NCBI RefSeq assembly: GCF_000196675.2 | Contig: NC_015312.1 | Span: forward strand, 1,240,001 to 1,304,000 | Origin: Pseudonocardia benzenivorans CB1190 | GTDB taxonomy: Bacteria; Actinomycetota; Actinomycetes; Mycobacteriales; Pseudonocardiaceae | Length of the DNA: 64,000 bases | Direction of reading: 5' to 3' | Shown here: positions 56,335 to 64,000 of the stretch, one piece after another | Position numbering within the stretch: the stretch's first letter is position 1 | Layout of the letters: each line of letters opens with the position of its first letter | Notes under the pieces: model-generated | The model's input: the letters and a program-made list of their open reading frames with translations, nothing else | What the model was told of the DNA's origin: nothing | The model's database searches: none | Made by a program: the position numbers and the translations under genes

Positions 56335-57318
56335 TCATGTATCAAGGAAGTCCCATTCGTCGCCGAGAACCCATCGCAGCGCCGACAGCTTCCCTTGCAT
56401 ATAACCCCATTCCCATTCGTCTGCAGGAAGAAGGTTGTCTTTGCCGTAGCGCTCCTCGGTGGCTCGCATCAATTTCTGCACCCGATCAATTAAATCAGGA
56501 TGCAGTTCCTGATTTCCTTCAGCGACCTCCAGATCGTGCATTACCCTCCGCGCGTACCAGATCTTGTCGAAGTATTCGCGCTGCGCATCGACGATTTCAC
56601 CGAACGAGCGCGGCTCGGACTGGACCGCTTCGACCTCTTCGGCTTCCTGGGTGAACTCGTCCCCAAAATGTTCAAGGAGCGCAGCATTGAGTCCATCAAC
56701 GTCGTAAAAATAGCAGGAGTGCTCACCGTCGAATAGAGAGGCAAGGTCGGGGTGAGGCTGCCGACGGTCACCATTTGGAAGAGAGAAGTCTTGATAGTTC
56801 GAAGTGACGAAGCTAAAGTAGTGCGTTGAGTCGTCATTTCGGCTTACCGTGGAGCCATATAGCTCAATGAGTAATGCATCTGCAACGCTGTTCTTGTTAA
56901 GATGGAAGGGTGCCTTCTTTTTGAGCGACCGCTCGACGACTGCCCGATGCTCTTCCGGACCCGGCTCCAGACGGTGACCATTGCGAAGTAGGTCTGCAAT
57001 CTCCGAAAAATTCTGGAGTGAGCGAGCACTAACATAGGGAACTTGATGCGTCATCTCGTCGAGCCACTGCAAGGTGGCGTCTCCGCCGTACTCCTGGACA
57101 TCTTTCTTGAGCAGTCGGAAGCGCTCACGGACACTCGTAGTGGCCGCCGCTTCGGCGCGCGGCCGGTTGCGCTCGAATTCTTCGAGTATTATCGATGGAA
57201 CCAGTAGTTCCAGTCGGCTCGAATGCGCTAGGACCCGAATCGGCACAATCGTCTGCTGACCATCTCGCCGTTTGGCTAGATCCAGCCATACAGACGTGTC
57301 AATGAGAAGGCTAAGCAT
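56335..57318 (-). CDS. PIN-domain protein (DUF4935-like) in AT-rich cargo
   Basis: A 327-residue protein. LLIDTSVWLDLAKRRDG supplies the first PIN aspartate, LNKNSVADALLIELYGS the second acid and HYFSFVTSNYQDFSLPNGD the third (TSN-x-xDF). It is longer than VapC toxins, with a C-terminal helical half (RRVMHDLEVAEGNQELHPDLIDRVQKLMRATEERYGKDN). A probable RNA-cleaving effector. It follows the nuclease-like gene with a 170-bp gap on the same strand, and it shares its lower G+C content. Confidence 0.75.
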   Translation of the reverse strand: MLSLLIDTSVWLDLAKRRDGQQTIVPIRVLAHSSRLELLVPSIILEEFERNRPRAEAAATTSVRERFRLLKKDVQEYGGDATLQWLDEMTHQVPYVSARSLQNFSEIADLLRNGHRLEPGPEEHRAVVERSLKKKAPFHLNKNSVADALLIELYGSTVSRNDDSTHYFSFVTSNYQDFSLPNGDRRQPHPDLASLFDGEHSCYFYDVDGLNAALLEHFGDEFTQEAEEVEAVQSEPRSFGEIVDAQREYFDKIWYARRVMHDLEVAEGNQELHPDLIDRVQKLMRATEERYGKDNLLPADEWEWGYMQGKLSALRWVLGDEWDFLDT

Positions 57319-57351
57319 ATTGAATCTCGCCCGTCAGGCTACGGAAGGTTG

Positions 57352-57630
57352 TTATGCTTCTTCGGTGCTGTCACCCTCAAGGAGTTTGTAGACGTTGCTG
57401 CGCTGCATCCCGACTTCCTTGGAGATCCTCAAACGGGGCACTCCTGCGGCGTCCGCGGCCAGCACAGCCTCGCGCCGCTTCTTCCGCGCTTCTCGTTGCT
57501 TGGCAAGGAGGCCGTTGATCCTCGCTTCGAGCTCGGCCTGCTGGGCGCGAGCGTCGTCCAGCTCCTTCTTGATCCCCTCGACCTCGGCTCGACAAGCGCG
57601 AAGCTGAAGGACTTCCTCGGGGTCGCTCAT
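57352..57630 (-). CDS. Small coiled-coil protein with C-terminal HTH
   Basis: A 92-residue protein. The long coiled coil (LQLRACRAEVEGIKKELDDARAQQAELEARINGLLAKQREARKKRREAVL) is followed by GVPRLRISKEVGMQRSNVYKLLEGD, a resolvase/Hin-type HTH. ATG 57630 is taken over 57702. A DNA-binding regulator of the adjoining PIN/nuclease pair is likely. Confidence 0.65.
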   Translation of the reverse strand: MSDPEEVLQLRACRAEVEGIKKELDDARAQQAELEARINGLLAKQREARKKRREAVLAADAAGVPRLRISKEVGMQRSNVYKLLEGDSTEEA

Positions 57631-57795
57631 CGGGGAGCCTCTCTCGCAGAGTGTCACCGTCTTGCTTACGGTGAGCTTTCGTCGTCCCACAGTGTCTATC
57701 ACACATGTCTATCATTCCTGCATCTAGGACATTTGGTGCTGGCAGGCGACCTTCGGTCGTCTCCGACGAGGTCGCCTGCCGTTTGCCTGCTCGGG

Positions 57796-58584
57796 TTAGG
57801 CCGACAACGCGTCTGGCTTGTGGTCTCCGAGCCAGGCGTGCCGGCCCGCCTCAGCGAGTTCGGCCTGGCGCTGCCGCCAGTCCGGCATCCAGAGATACAT
57901 CCGCCGTTGCCATCCGCGGCCGTGGGCGCGTCCGCCGGGCTGGGTGGCGTGCGCCTGTTCGTGGACGAGCACGTACTCGACGAGCCGCATCGGCAGGCCG
58001 AACACAGCCCAGTGCAGCGTGGTCCTGTGCTTCGGCGGCCCCTCGTAGATGCCCCAGCGGCACCGGCCGAGGTCGCGCACGACGTAGCTTAGGCCGGTGA
58101 TGCGGCCGCCCAGTTCGTACTGGCGTCCCTCGCGGCGCAGCCAGGCGAGCCCGACCTGCTGGTACAGCTCGATTACCGCTCGGCGGACCAGCTCTGGCCG
58201 CCGTCTCCGCGCGGCGAGGACGCCGTCGGGCGTGATCAGGGGCAGCTGTGCGTTGCTCGCGGGCGGGGCGTCGACGAGCTGGAGTCGGTAGCGCCGGCCG
58301 AGGAGGTCGAACTCCTCGCCGTCGGCGAATTCCTTGACCGCGTGGTCCGGGGCCAACCGGGTGGCGGTGTCGACCTTCTCGGTGATCCATCGACGATGGC
58401 TGTCGACAAACCGCGCAACCTGGTCCGGGACGGCTGTCGGCGGGATGAGCACGGCGATACCTCCTCCCGGATTGACCTGGATGCCGGTTGTACGGCGCCG
58501 TGGACGGATGGCCACCTCGACCTGCCACTCGGGCGGCAGGTCGAGGGCGGCCAGAGCGGCTCGGACGGCGTCGGGGTCGGTCAT
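57796..58584 (-). CDS. YgjP-like zinc metallopeptidase
   Basis: A 262-residue protein with the zinc motif LVEYVLVHEQAHATQPGGRAHGRGWQRRMYLWMPDW (HExxH-type HEQAH, third ligand further on), matching the YgjP/WLM-related DUF45 proteins. The gene is coupled to the DprA paralogue by an ATGA overlap. Its role next to a DNA-processing protein may be proteolysis of a DNA-bound or cross-linked protein, as in the SprT/WLM families; this is an inference. Confidence 0.8.
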   Translation of the reverse strand: MTDPDAVRAALAALDLPPEWQVEVAIRPRRRTTGIQVNPGGGIAVLIPPTAVPDQVARFVDSHRRWITEKVDTATRLAPDHAVKEFADGEEFDLLGRRYRLQLVDAPPASNAQLPLITPDGVLAARRRRPELVRRAVIELYQQVGLAWLRREGRQYELGGRITGLSYVVRDLGRCRWGIYEGPPKHRTTLHWAVFGLPMRLVEYVLVHEQAHATQPGGRAHGRGWQRRMYLWMPDWRQRQAELAEAGRHAWLGDHKPDALSA

Positions 58585-59459
58585 CGCACTCCCTCCTGGT
58601 AATTGATGTGCTCGACCGAGCTGGCCACCGTGGCTGCGCCGGTGCGCAGCAGCTCGTTCACGCCCTGCGATGTCGCTGAGTGGATCGGGCCGGGTACGCC
58701 GTAGACCCGGCGGCCGAGTTCTCCAGCGGCTCGGGCGACGGCGAGGGCGCCGCTGCGCTGCCCTGCCTCGACGATGACGGTCGCCGCAGCGAGAGCGGCC
58801 AACAGCCGGCACCGCGCGTGGAACCGGATGCGGGCCGGTGGTGTGCCGATCGGGTACTCGCTGACCAGCAAGCCGCCCTGCTCGATCAAGGTCTGATGGA
58901 GCCGAGCGTGCTGGTGCGGATGGGTCAGGTCGACGCCGTTGGCGAGCACGGCGATCGTCCGGCCCTCAGCAGCCAGTGCGCCGCGGTGCGCCTCCTCGTC
59001 CACACCCAAGCTGCCGCCGCTGACGACGGTCGCCCCGGCGCGGGCGAGCTCGTAGCCAAAGTCCGCGGCGATCGTGTTTCCGTACGCCGAGGAGGCACGG
59101 GCGCCCGTGACCGTGACGGCGAGGCTGGTGAGCTCGGCCAATGAGCCGCTGCCGCGCACCCACAGCGCGAGCGGAGCACCGAGGCTGGCCAGGCCGGTCA
59201 GCCGCCCGAGCGGCCAGTCGCCGTCTTCGGGCGTGAGCAGCCGCGCCATGCCGTTGTCGAGTGCCCGCAGGTCGTCGTCGATCTTGGCATCGGGCCGCGT
59301 GATCTCGCTGAGCACGGCGGTAGGGGCGGTGCGGTGCCGGATCTGCGCGACGGCGTCGACCGGCCCGTGGACCGCGACATACTGGTGGATGGCGGGGGCT
59401 GGGGGTTCGGCTGCGCGCAGCAGGAACAGCCTGGCGTGCATTTCATCGCGTGAAGGCAT
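58581..59459 (-). CDS. dprA: DprA-like DNA-processing protein
   Basis: A 292-residue protein of the DprA/Smf Rossmann fold: LAVTVTGARASSAYGNTIAADFGYELARAGATVVSGGSLGVDEEAHRGALAAEGRTIAVLANGVD is the signature region with the GSLGVD loop, followed by SEYPIGTPP and EAGQRSGALAVARAAGELGR. DprA loads RecA on incoming ssDNA. An element-borne copy may handle DNA arriving by conjugation. AGGAG lies 8 bp before the ATG. Confidence 0.88.
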   Translation of the reverse strand: MPSRDEMHARLFLLRAAEPPAPAIHQYVAVHGPVDAVAQIRHRTAPTAVLSEITRPDAKIDDDLRALDNGMARLLTPEDGDWPLGRLTGLASLGAPLALWVRGSGSLAELTSLAVTVTGARASSAYGNTIAADFGYELARAGATVVSGGSLGVDEEAHRGALAAEGRTIAVLANGVDLTHPHQHARLHQTLIEQGGLLVSEYPIGTPPARIRFHARCRLLAALAAATVIVEAGQRSGALAVARAAGELGRRVYGVPGPIHSATSQGVNELLRTGAATVASSVEHINYQEGVR

Positions 59460-59529
59460 GGTGGCACTCCTGGATGGTTGGGTTTGGTGGGTCGGTGAGG
59501 TTCCGCGCCTTGACCGGCGCTGGGCCGGA

Positions 59530-60330
59530 TCAGGGCTCTGTGCGGTCGTGCAGCGGGATGGGCAGGCGGTGACCGATCAGCTCGCGCCAGCGGGAATCGC
59601 TGGTGTGGATGTGAGCACCGGAGGCCATGAACCACGTGCCGGGCGGGGCATCGGCCGGGCGCGCGACGTAGCGGCCGTACTGGAAAAGCAGGTAGACGCC
59701 CGGCGCGTCGTTCGAGGGTTCGAAAATCCGGGCGAACGCGGGCAGCGTCCGCTCCTCCCCGACGCCGAGGATGGTCACGTAGCGGACGCGGGAGGACAGA
59801 CCGTTGTTCGGGCAGTGGATCGGGCCAGTCAGGATCTCCGCGCGGAGTCCCTTCCGGACGACCGGGACCTCGATGACGCCGTCTCCGAGTTCGGGGATCT
59901 GGTCGAGTTCCGTGATGCCCCAGGGTGTCTCGGTGTACGCCGCGAGAAGCCGGTAGGCGGGGACGTAGTCGGCGCCATGGCACACAGTGGCTTTGGCCTC
60001 GGCGGGCAGCCGGGTTAGCACCGTCTCGCGTAGGCGGTTCGTCCAGGCTTGCGCCTCGCTTGTATGCCAGCCGATCGTGCCGCTGGTCTGGTACTCGTAG
60101 CACTCCAGCAGGCACAGCACCGCGATCGGATGTAGCGCGCGGTCGGTCACCGTCGCGACGTAGTCCGGCGGCTCTCCGTCTTCCTGCTCGACGTAGCGGC
60201 GGGGTCGGTGCTGCTGAAGCAGCATCTGGCCGACCGGGGCGAGGTCGTCGAAGACGCCGATCAGGCCGAATTGCAGGCCGGCGTTGACGAGTCCGTCGAT
60301 GTGCGCTGGGTGCAGGTCGAACCGAGACAT
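59530..60330 (-). CDS. Unknown conserved-style protein, 266 residues
   Basis: No family recognised. The composition is that of a soluble mixed alpha/beta protein with well spread aromatics: VLCLLECYEYQTSGTIGWHTSEAQAWTNRLRETVLTRLP, TPWGITELDQIPELGDGVIEVPVVRKG and PPGTWFMASGAHIHTSDSRWRELIGHRLP. It has a good AAGGGA Shine-Dalgarno 7 bp upstream. Codon use is like its neighbours. Confidence 0.6.
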   Translation of the reverse strand: MSRFDLHPAHIDGLVNAGLQFGLIGVFDDLAPVGQMLLQQHRPRRYVEQEDGEPPDYVATVTDRALHPIAVLCLLECYEYQTSGTIGWHTSEAQAWTNRLRETVLTRLPAEAKATVCHGADYVPAYRLLAAYTETPWGITELDQIPELGDGVIEVPVVRKGLRAEILTGPIHCPNNGLSSRVRYVTILGVGEERTLPAFARIFEPSNDAPGVYLLFQYGRYVARPADAPPGTWFMASGAHIHTSDSRWRELIGHRLPIPLHDRTEP

Positions 60331-60371
60331 AACGGTATCCCTTCAAGAGATCGGAAATTTCGGTGAGCGGT

Positions 60372-60842
60372 TCAGGCCGCGTTGCTACGGCCTTGGCCCT
60401 CGACGAGGGTTTGCTGTACGACGGCGATGGCCGTGTCGACGCGGCGTTCCAGCCGGGCCAGTGCCTCGTCGGTGTGGTCGGCCCAGGCGTCGGCGAAGCT
60501 GTCGAGCTCCTTGTCCAGCGCCTGGGCGGGAGCGACCGCGTAGAACTCCTCCTGGGTCGGATAAGTCCCGTCGGAGCGTCTGCGAAGCCACAGCCGGCGG
60601 TGGGTATCTCGATCGCCATCGCGGGCCGGTGCTCCGGCGATCTCCTCGTTCTTCGTCAGCGGGACGTCGACGAGCCGGCTGAGTTCTGTCAGCGCGGTGT
60701 GGACGGTGCGGTGTCCACCGAGCAGGACGCTGTCCACGGACCGGGCCGCGTTGGCCGGCGCGTAGTAGAGCCGGCGTACGCGGTAGATGGCCCACGGCAT
60801 CGTCTTCATGCGGGCGACGGCGAGGGTGATGGGCTCGGTCAC
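60372..60842 (-). CDS. Small unknown protein
   Basis: About 156 residues from GTG 60842, or 145 from ATG 60809. MPWAIYRVRRLYYAPANAARSVDSVLLGGHRTVHTALTELSRLVD and RRRSDGTYPTQEEFYAVAPAQALDKELDSFADAWADHTDEALARLERRV are the main segments; the end is helical. It follows the PAPS-reductase-like gene with a 4-bp gap. No family is recognised. Confidence 0.55.
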   Translation of the reverse strand: MTEPITLAVARMKTMPWAIYRVRRLYYAPANAARSVDSVLLGGHRTVHTALTELSRLVDVPLTKNEEIAGAPARDGDRDTHRRLWLRRRSDGTYPTQEEFYAVAPAQALDKELDSFADAWADHTDEALARLERRVDTAIAVVQQTLVEGQGRSNAA

Positions 60843-60846
60843 CTGG

Positions 60847-61680
60847 TCACGGTGCAGTCGCGTGATCAGGTGACTTACCGGGCCCGAACAGGCCCGATCG
60901 AGGGTTGAGCGCCAGACAGACGTACTCGTCGATGATGTGCTGTGCTGCTTCGGTTGGGAGCGCGGCAAACCGTGCGAGTTGCTCGGGCCAGCCGGATTTG
61001 TTGCCAGCGTAGGGACAGTGTCGGCAGCAGCTTTTCGGCCACGCCACGCCGAGTTTGCGATACAGGTAGTCGAGGCAGTCCTGTCGGCTCCATCCCCATT
61101 CGTGGAGCGGGTACGTTGGGATGCGTTGTCCGCCCATGGAATACGCGGAATCGCGCGTGATCCTGGTTCCCTCGTGGACGTTGAACCCGATGGCGTGAAT
61201 GTAGGTCCTGTCACCGAACTCGTTGGCCCGCCACGCATCCTGCGGTGCGCCTTTCGCTTTTTGGCTACACTTCCGAACTCCGCCGAGCTGCGGCATGGTG
61301 CCGGTGACGCGGTTCTCGCGGGACAGCTTGTACACCCCGTCGAGGTGCAGCCGGTACGGTTGTCGGGTGTCCTGGAGTACGGCGACGCCGTCCTTTCTGG
61401 TCGGGCCGTTGCGGGCGACTTCAACCAGGCGGACGTCGTGCTTGCGGAGCAAGGGAAGAACGTAGTGCTGGACCAGTATTCCGGTGGTGCTCCACTCGTC
61501 TCCGGTCTGGGCGATGACGACGACCAGGTTCGAGAAGTCGGGCGCGATCGTCTCAGGTCGAGCAGACGGATCGGTGAGCATGCGGAGGATTCCTGCTGTT
61601 GATTCCGCGCCCATCCCGTACGACCAAACGTAGGGCATTAGGTCGAGGGGTTCGGCAGTTGTTCGTGTCCTCCTTTGCAT
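60847..61680 (-). CDS. PAPS-reductase-family (PP-loop) protein with CxxC motifs
   Basis: A 277-residue protein of the adenine-nucleotide alpha-hydrolase fold. The N-terminal loop reads VWSYGMGAESTAGIL, a modified SGGxDS. Further on GVRKCSQKAKGAPQD and LGVAWPKSCCRHCPYAGNKSGW supply Cys clusters that may hold Fe-S or zinc. The homology is to phage- and plasmid-borne PAPS reductase-like enzymes of unknown substrate. GGAGGAC lies 5 bp before ATG 61680. Confidence 0.75.
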   Translation of the reverse strand: MQRRTRTTAEPLDLMPYVWSYGMGAESTAGILRMLTDPSARPETIAPDFSNLVVVIAQTGDEWSTTGILVQHYVLPLLRKHDVRLVEVARNGPTRKDGVAVLQDTRQPYRLHLDGVYKLSRENRVTGTMPQLGGVRKCSQKAKGAPQDAWRANEFGDRTYIHAIGFNVHEGTRITRDSAYSMGGQRIPTYPLHEWGWSRQDCLDYLYRKLGVAWPKSCCRHCPYAGNKSGWPEQLARFAALPTEAAQHIIDEYVCLALNPRSGLFGPGKSPDHATAP

Positions 61681-61739
61681 GTTGTCCTCCGTGTGGATGT
61701 CGTTGCCGGACAGGCGATCTGTGTGGGTCGTCTGCGGGG

Positions 61740-62267
61740 TTAGAAGATGTTCGGCAGGCGCCAGGTGATGGGCCGGATACGCAGGGGCCGCGTGCCGGCG
61801 TAGGAGGCGGCGAGGTTGCCGTGGTCGGTGATGACCCGATAGCCGGCGAGCCACACGGCGAACCACGGTTCGGCAGCAGCGCCTTGGCGGGCCGCCGCGT
61901 CGGGCGCCGACAGCATGTTCGTGTCCAGCCGCGGCAGGGACGAGCGATAGTGCTCCAGTCGTCCGCCGATCATCGGGCAGGACTCGCTGGTGTACGCGGC
62001 GCACCACGGGTGTAGCGCTGGCTCGCTCGTGCACTGCCGTGGTAGGTCAGACAGTCGCATCATCAGCACGGCGCGGTGCTCCAGTGGCAGGCCACATACT
62101 CCGCACCACCGGTTGAGCAAGGCGCGGCCCATTCGTTCGCGGTCGACCGAGCCGAACAGGTATCGACCGTCGGTCGTGCGGGGCGTGACCCAGGGCACGA
62201 CGAGACCGCCCACGGTCGGGAGGTGCTGTAGCGACAACGGGATCGGGGGCACGGTGACGTCGTTCAT
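61740..62267 (-). CDS. Small cysteine-rich unknown (often mis-named OmpA-like)
   Basis: A 175-residue protein. LVVPWVTPRTTDGRYLFGSVDRERMGRALLNRWCGVCGLPLE and CTSEPALHPWCAAYTSESCPMIGGRLEHYR contain at least six cysteines in CxxC and related pairs, likely zinc-binding. Similar proteins are common in actinobacterial mobile elements and are sometimes mis-annotated as cell-envelope proteins. No export signal is seen here. AGGAGAAAGG is upstream of the ATG. Confidence 0.65.
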   Translation of the reverse strand: MNDVTVPPIPLSLQHLPTVGGLVVPWVTPRTTDGRYLFGSVDRERMGRALLNRWCGVCGLPLEHRAVLMMRLSDLPRQCTSEPALHPWCAAYTSESCPMIGGRLEHYRSSLPRLDTNMLSAPDAAARQGAAAEPWFAVWLAGYRVITDHGNLAASYAGTRPLRIRPITWRLPNIF

Positions 62268-62392
62268 GATCCTTTCTCCTGTCTCCATGGGGTTATGGCA
62301 TCGCGCACGCACGCGAAGGCCCGTGCGCGACGCTGAAAGTGGGTGAATGACGGCCAGGCGACTAGCCCGCGTCGGACTCGACTGCCGGCCTG

Positions 62393-63643
62393 TCAGGCTG
62401 CGCGTGACGTCGTGTCACGTGCGCGCTTGTTGGTGTGGCTGCCGATGCGGAGTTCGAGCCGCACGGTCTGGTTGTGGCAGCGGTACAAGGCGCGCGGGTC
62501 GAGCCAGTCGGTGTCCCGGCCGTCGTCCGGCACGAGGCCGATGGCGGTGCGTACGCCGAGATCATCATCAGCGTCGGTGAACAACGTGCCGGCGCCGAGC
62601 GTGATCTCCTCACCGACCGAGGGCGTGACGGGTGCGAGGGACCGCGCGATGTCGCCACAGTGGCCGGAGTGGCGGGTCTCGACCACGATCGCGACGAGTC
62701 GTCCCGGTTGTCCGACGGGTGCGTTGTCGAACGAGACGTAGTCCTCGGCGTCCGGGCCGGTGAGCAGGAAGACGGTGCCGTAACGGTCGGACTGGCGCTC
62801 GAACCTCGGCCACCATAGTCGGCCCTGGCCGAGGTCGATCGTGGCTGTTTCCTCGGTGCATTCCGCGGTTGCGTCTTGCTCGGCGGCGGGGATGATGTCG
62901 GCCATGGACAGGTCGTTGCGGAACCGGTGCCCGATCTCGGCTTCCAAGTCGGCGTACTCGGCAGCCAGTTCCGGGCGTAGTTGCGCGGCGCGAACGAGAT
63001 CCGCGCGGCTGGCAAGTACGCAGAGGGAGCACGACAGCCGGGTCATGCCCTGGTCGTAGGCCGGGTGGTACGGCACGCCGGACGCATGGATGCGTTGCCA
63101 TACCTGGGTTTCGGTCCAGTCGTGAATCGGAAGCCAGGTGTCGACGGTGCGCCGGCCGCTGCTGGCGGCCTCGTCACGGCTCAGGCGAGCCTTCTTCAGC
63201 CGTGCCCGCGATTCCTCAGCGCGCAGGCCCATGCAGTTCAGCACGCGGGCCGGACGGCCCAGATCACCGAGCTCGGCGACCAGTTGCGTGATGAGTTTCC
63301 TTGCAGGACCTCGCTTCTGATCCGAAGTGCAGTAGCGAGCCGAGGCCGAAGGCCAACGCCCGCGGCGGCGAACCTGGTCGAGGAGCAGCCCTTGCTCGCG
63401 GTGGCGTTGTTCGTAGCGCACCCCGTAGTGCCCAGCCTGGGCACGGGCGAGTTCACTGGTACCGGGCCACTCGACGTGTCCGAGCGCGCAGTGCAAGACC
63501 GTGATGCGATCGAGAACTCCCGCGGCCTCGGCGAGGACACAGACCTCATCGAGCATTGCTTGCGAGTCCTTGCCGCCGCTGCTGTTGACGAGGATGACGT
63601 CATAGGCGGCGAGGTCCGGCATTTCGGTGGTTGACGCGTGCAT
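62393..63643 (-). CDS. PAPS-reductase-like protein with PP-loop SSGGKDS
   Basis: A 416-residue protein. VNSSGGKDSQAMLDEV (residues 20-35) is the PP-loop. LHCALGHVEWPGT, RVLNCMGLRAEES and RLSCSLCVLASRADL (CxxC) follow. The order resembles DndC-type or PAPS-reductase enzymes. The last ~170 residues (from CTEETATIDLG to the end) are an extra domain of unknown type. With the other PP-loop gene it suggests a sulphur or nucleotide-transfer reaction on nucleic acid. GAGGTG is 5 bp before ATG 63643. Confidence 0.8.
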   Translation of the reverse strand: MHASTTEMPDLAAYDVILVNSSGGKDSQAMLDEVCVLAEAAGVLDRITVLHCALGHVEWPGTSELARAQAGHYGVRYEQRHREQGLLLDQVRRRGRWPSASARYCTSDQKRGPARKLITQLVAELGDLGRPARVLNCMGLRAEESRARLKKARLSRDEAASSGRRTVDTWLPIHDWTETQVWQRIHASGVPYHPAYDQGMTRLSCSLCVLASRADLVRAAQLRPELAAEYADLEAEIGHRFRNDLSMADIIPAAEQDATAECTEETATIDLGQGRLWWPRFERQSDRYGTVFLLTGPDAEDYVSFDNAPVGQPGRLVAIVVETRHSGHCGDIARSLAPVTPSVGEEITLGAGTLFTDADDDLGVRTAIGLVPDDGRDTDWLDPRALYRCHNQTVRLELRIGSHTNKRARDTTSRAA

Positions 63644-63759
63644 GAGTCACCTCTTCATTAACGTGACGCGATTTGATGTCCTGAGTGGACGAACAATGGA
63701 GCTGTCCGGCGGTGCGCGAATGGCGCGAGCGCGGGGTCGACGCTCGCGCGATCGGTTTG

Positions 63760-63954
63760 TCAGCCCTCGAACGTGACGTCGCCCTGGACGCAGATGCGCA
63801 GTGGAACCGTGCTGTCCTTGTCGCTGCGCAGCAGCCACGACTCGGTGTCGTCGAGATCGATCGAAACTCGGAACTGCCGGCTGGCCGGATCGACGTAGAG
63901 CGCGACGTGGACTCCGGCGACGGTGATCGTCGGCCGTTCGTCCTCGTTCGTCAT
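63760..63954 (-). CDS. Small unknown protein
   Basis: A 64-residue, acidic protein: MTNEDERPTITVAGVHVALYVDPASRQFRVSIDLDDTESWLL. The alternating hydrophobic pattern suggests a beta-sheet. It is upstream of the PP-loop gene on the same strand. No family known. Confidence 0.45.
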   Translation of the reverse strand: MTNEDERPTITVAGVHVALYVDPASRQFRVSIDLDDTESWLLRSDKDSTVPLRICVQGDVTFEG

Positions 63955-64000
63955 CGGCTCGAAGATGGCGGCACGGTTGGCCGTATCGGCGACGACAGAC

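Overview
The window is very G+C-rich, uses many GTG starts, and carries an actinobacterial core cluster (prfB, ftsE, ftsX, smpB, ssrA) whose tmRNA tag ends in YALAA. All of this points to a high-GC actinomycete, most probably a Pseudonocardia-like member of the Pseudonocardiales. Genus is inferred from gene style only. Layout falls into two parts. Positions 1-32.4 kb are chromosome. From the tRNA-Ala gene at 32434 to the right edge the window is inside an integrative conjugative element (ICE) whose far end lies outside the window. Chromosome: a truncated larA (lactate racemase), an SDR enzyme, a small metal-binding protein, a BTAD-type regulator, an S4-domain protein, a membrane acyltransferase and a lytic transglycosylase come first. 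Then a SoxR gene sits divergent from an SDR plus QueA-like pair, with a MerR-type 19-bp-spacer promoter between them. Next come NIPSNAP, a lipoprotein, a tyrosine phosphatase, a PIN/RHH toxin-antitoxin pair, two coupled acyl-CoA dehydrogenases, a PadR regulator, and the prfB-ftsEX-smpB-ssrA core. After an MFS exporter there is a tightly overlapping minus-strand operon (GntR regulator nearby, allophanate-hydrolase-like amidase, two cysteine hydrolases of the biuret hydrolase type, permease) that looks like use of biuret or a ureido compound as nitrogen source. A VIT1-type transporter, an intact IS5-family element, a DoxX/DsbA-like redox pair, an S9 peptidase and an IS110-family element complete this half. 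Three copies of one long intergenic palindrome (15.2, 20.4 and 29.0 kb) follow stop codons. ICE: a large serine integrase is next to the tRNA-Ala(GGC) gene and its reading frame runs antisense into the tRNA. It is followed by a decayed duplicate of its own 5' end, a resolvase-like gene lacking the catalytic serine and an XRE regulator. A five-gene, fully overlapping minus-strand operon (36.6-40.6 kb) then encodes two degenerate SAM-methyltransferase-like proteins, a recombinase-domain zinc-finger-like protein, a YhhQ/VUT queuosine-precursor transporter and a DpdA-like (TGT-fold) protein. This is the best candidate for an undescribed system: a salvage-type 7-deazaguanine nucleic-acid modification module carried by a conjugative element. 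A second IS110 element and a repeat-rich 550-bp spacer (CTACTAG repeats, long inverted repeats, TTCG hairpin; candidate oriT/operator hub) separate it from the plus-strand transfer operon: sigma-like regulator, pilin-like VirB2, VirB6-like, PrgI/VirB3-like, VirB4, Gp88-family protein, VirD4/TraG coupling protein, replication-relaxation protein, and a lytic transglycosylase-NlpC/P60 protein. The remaining right-hand genes are all on the minus strand. They are an AT-richer pair (nuclease-like protein and PIN-domain protein), a coiled-coil/HTH protein, a YgjP-like metallopeptidase coupled to a DprA paralogue, two PAPS-reductase-family (PP-loop) proteins, and several conserved small unknowns typical of actinobacterial mobile elements.
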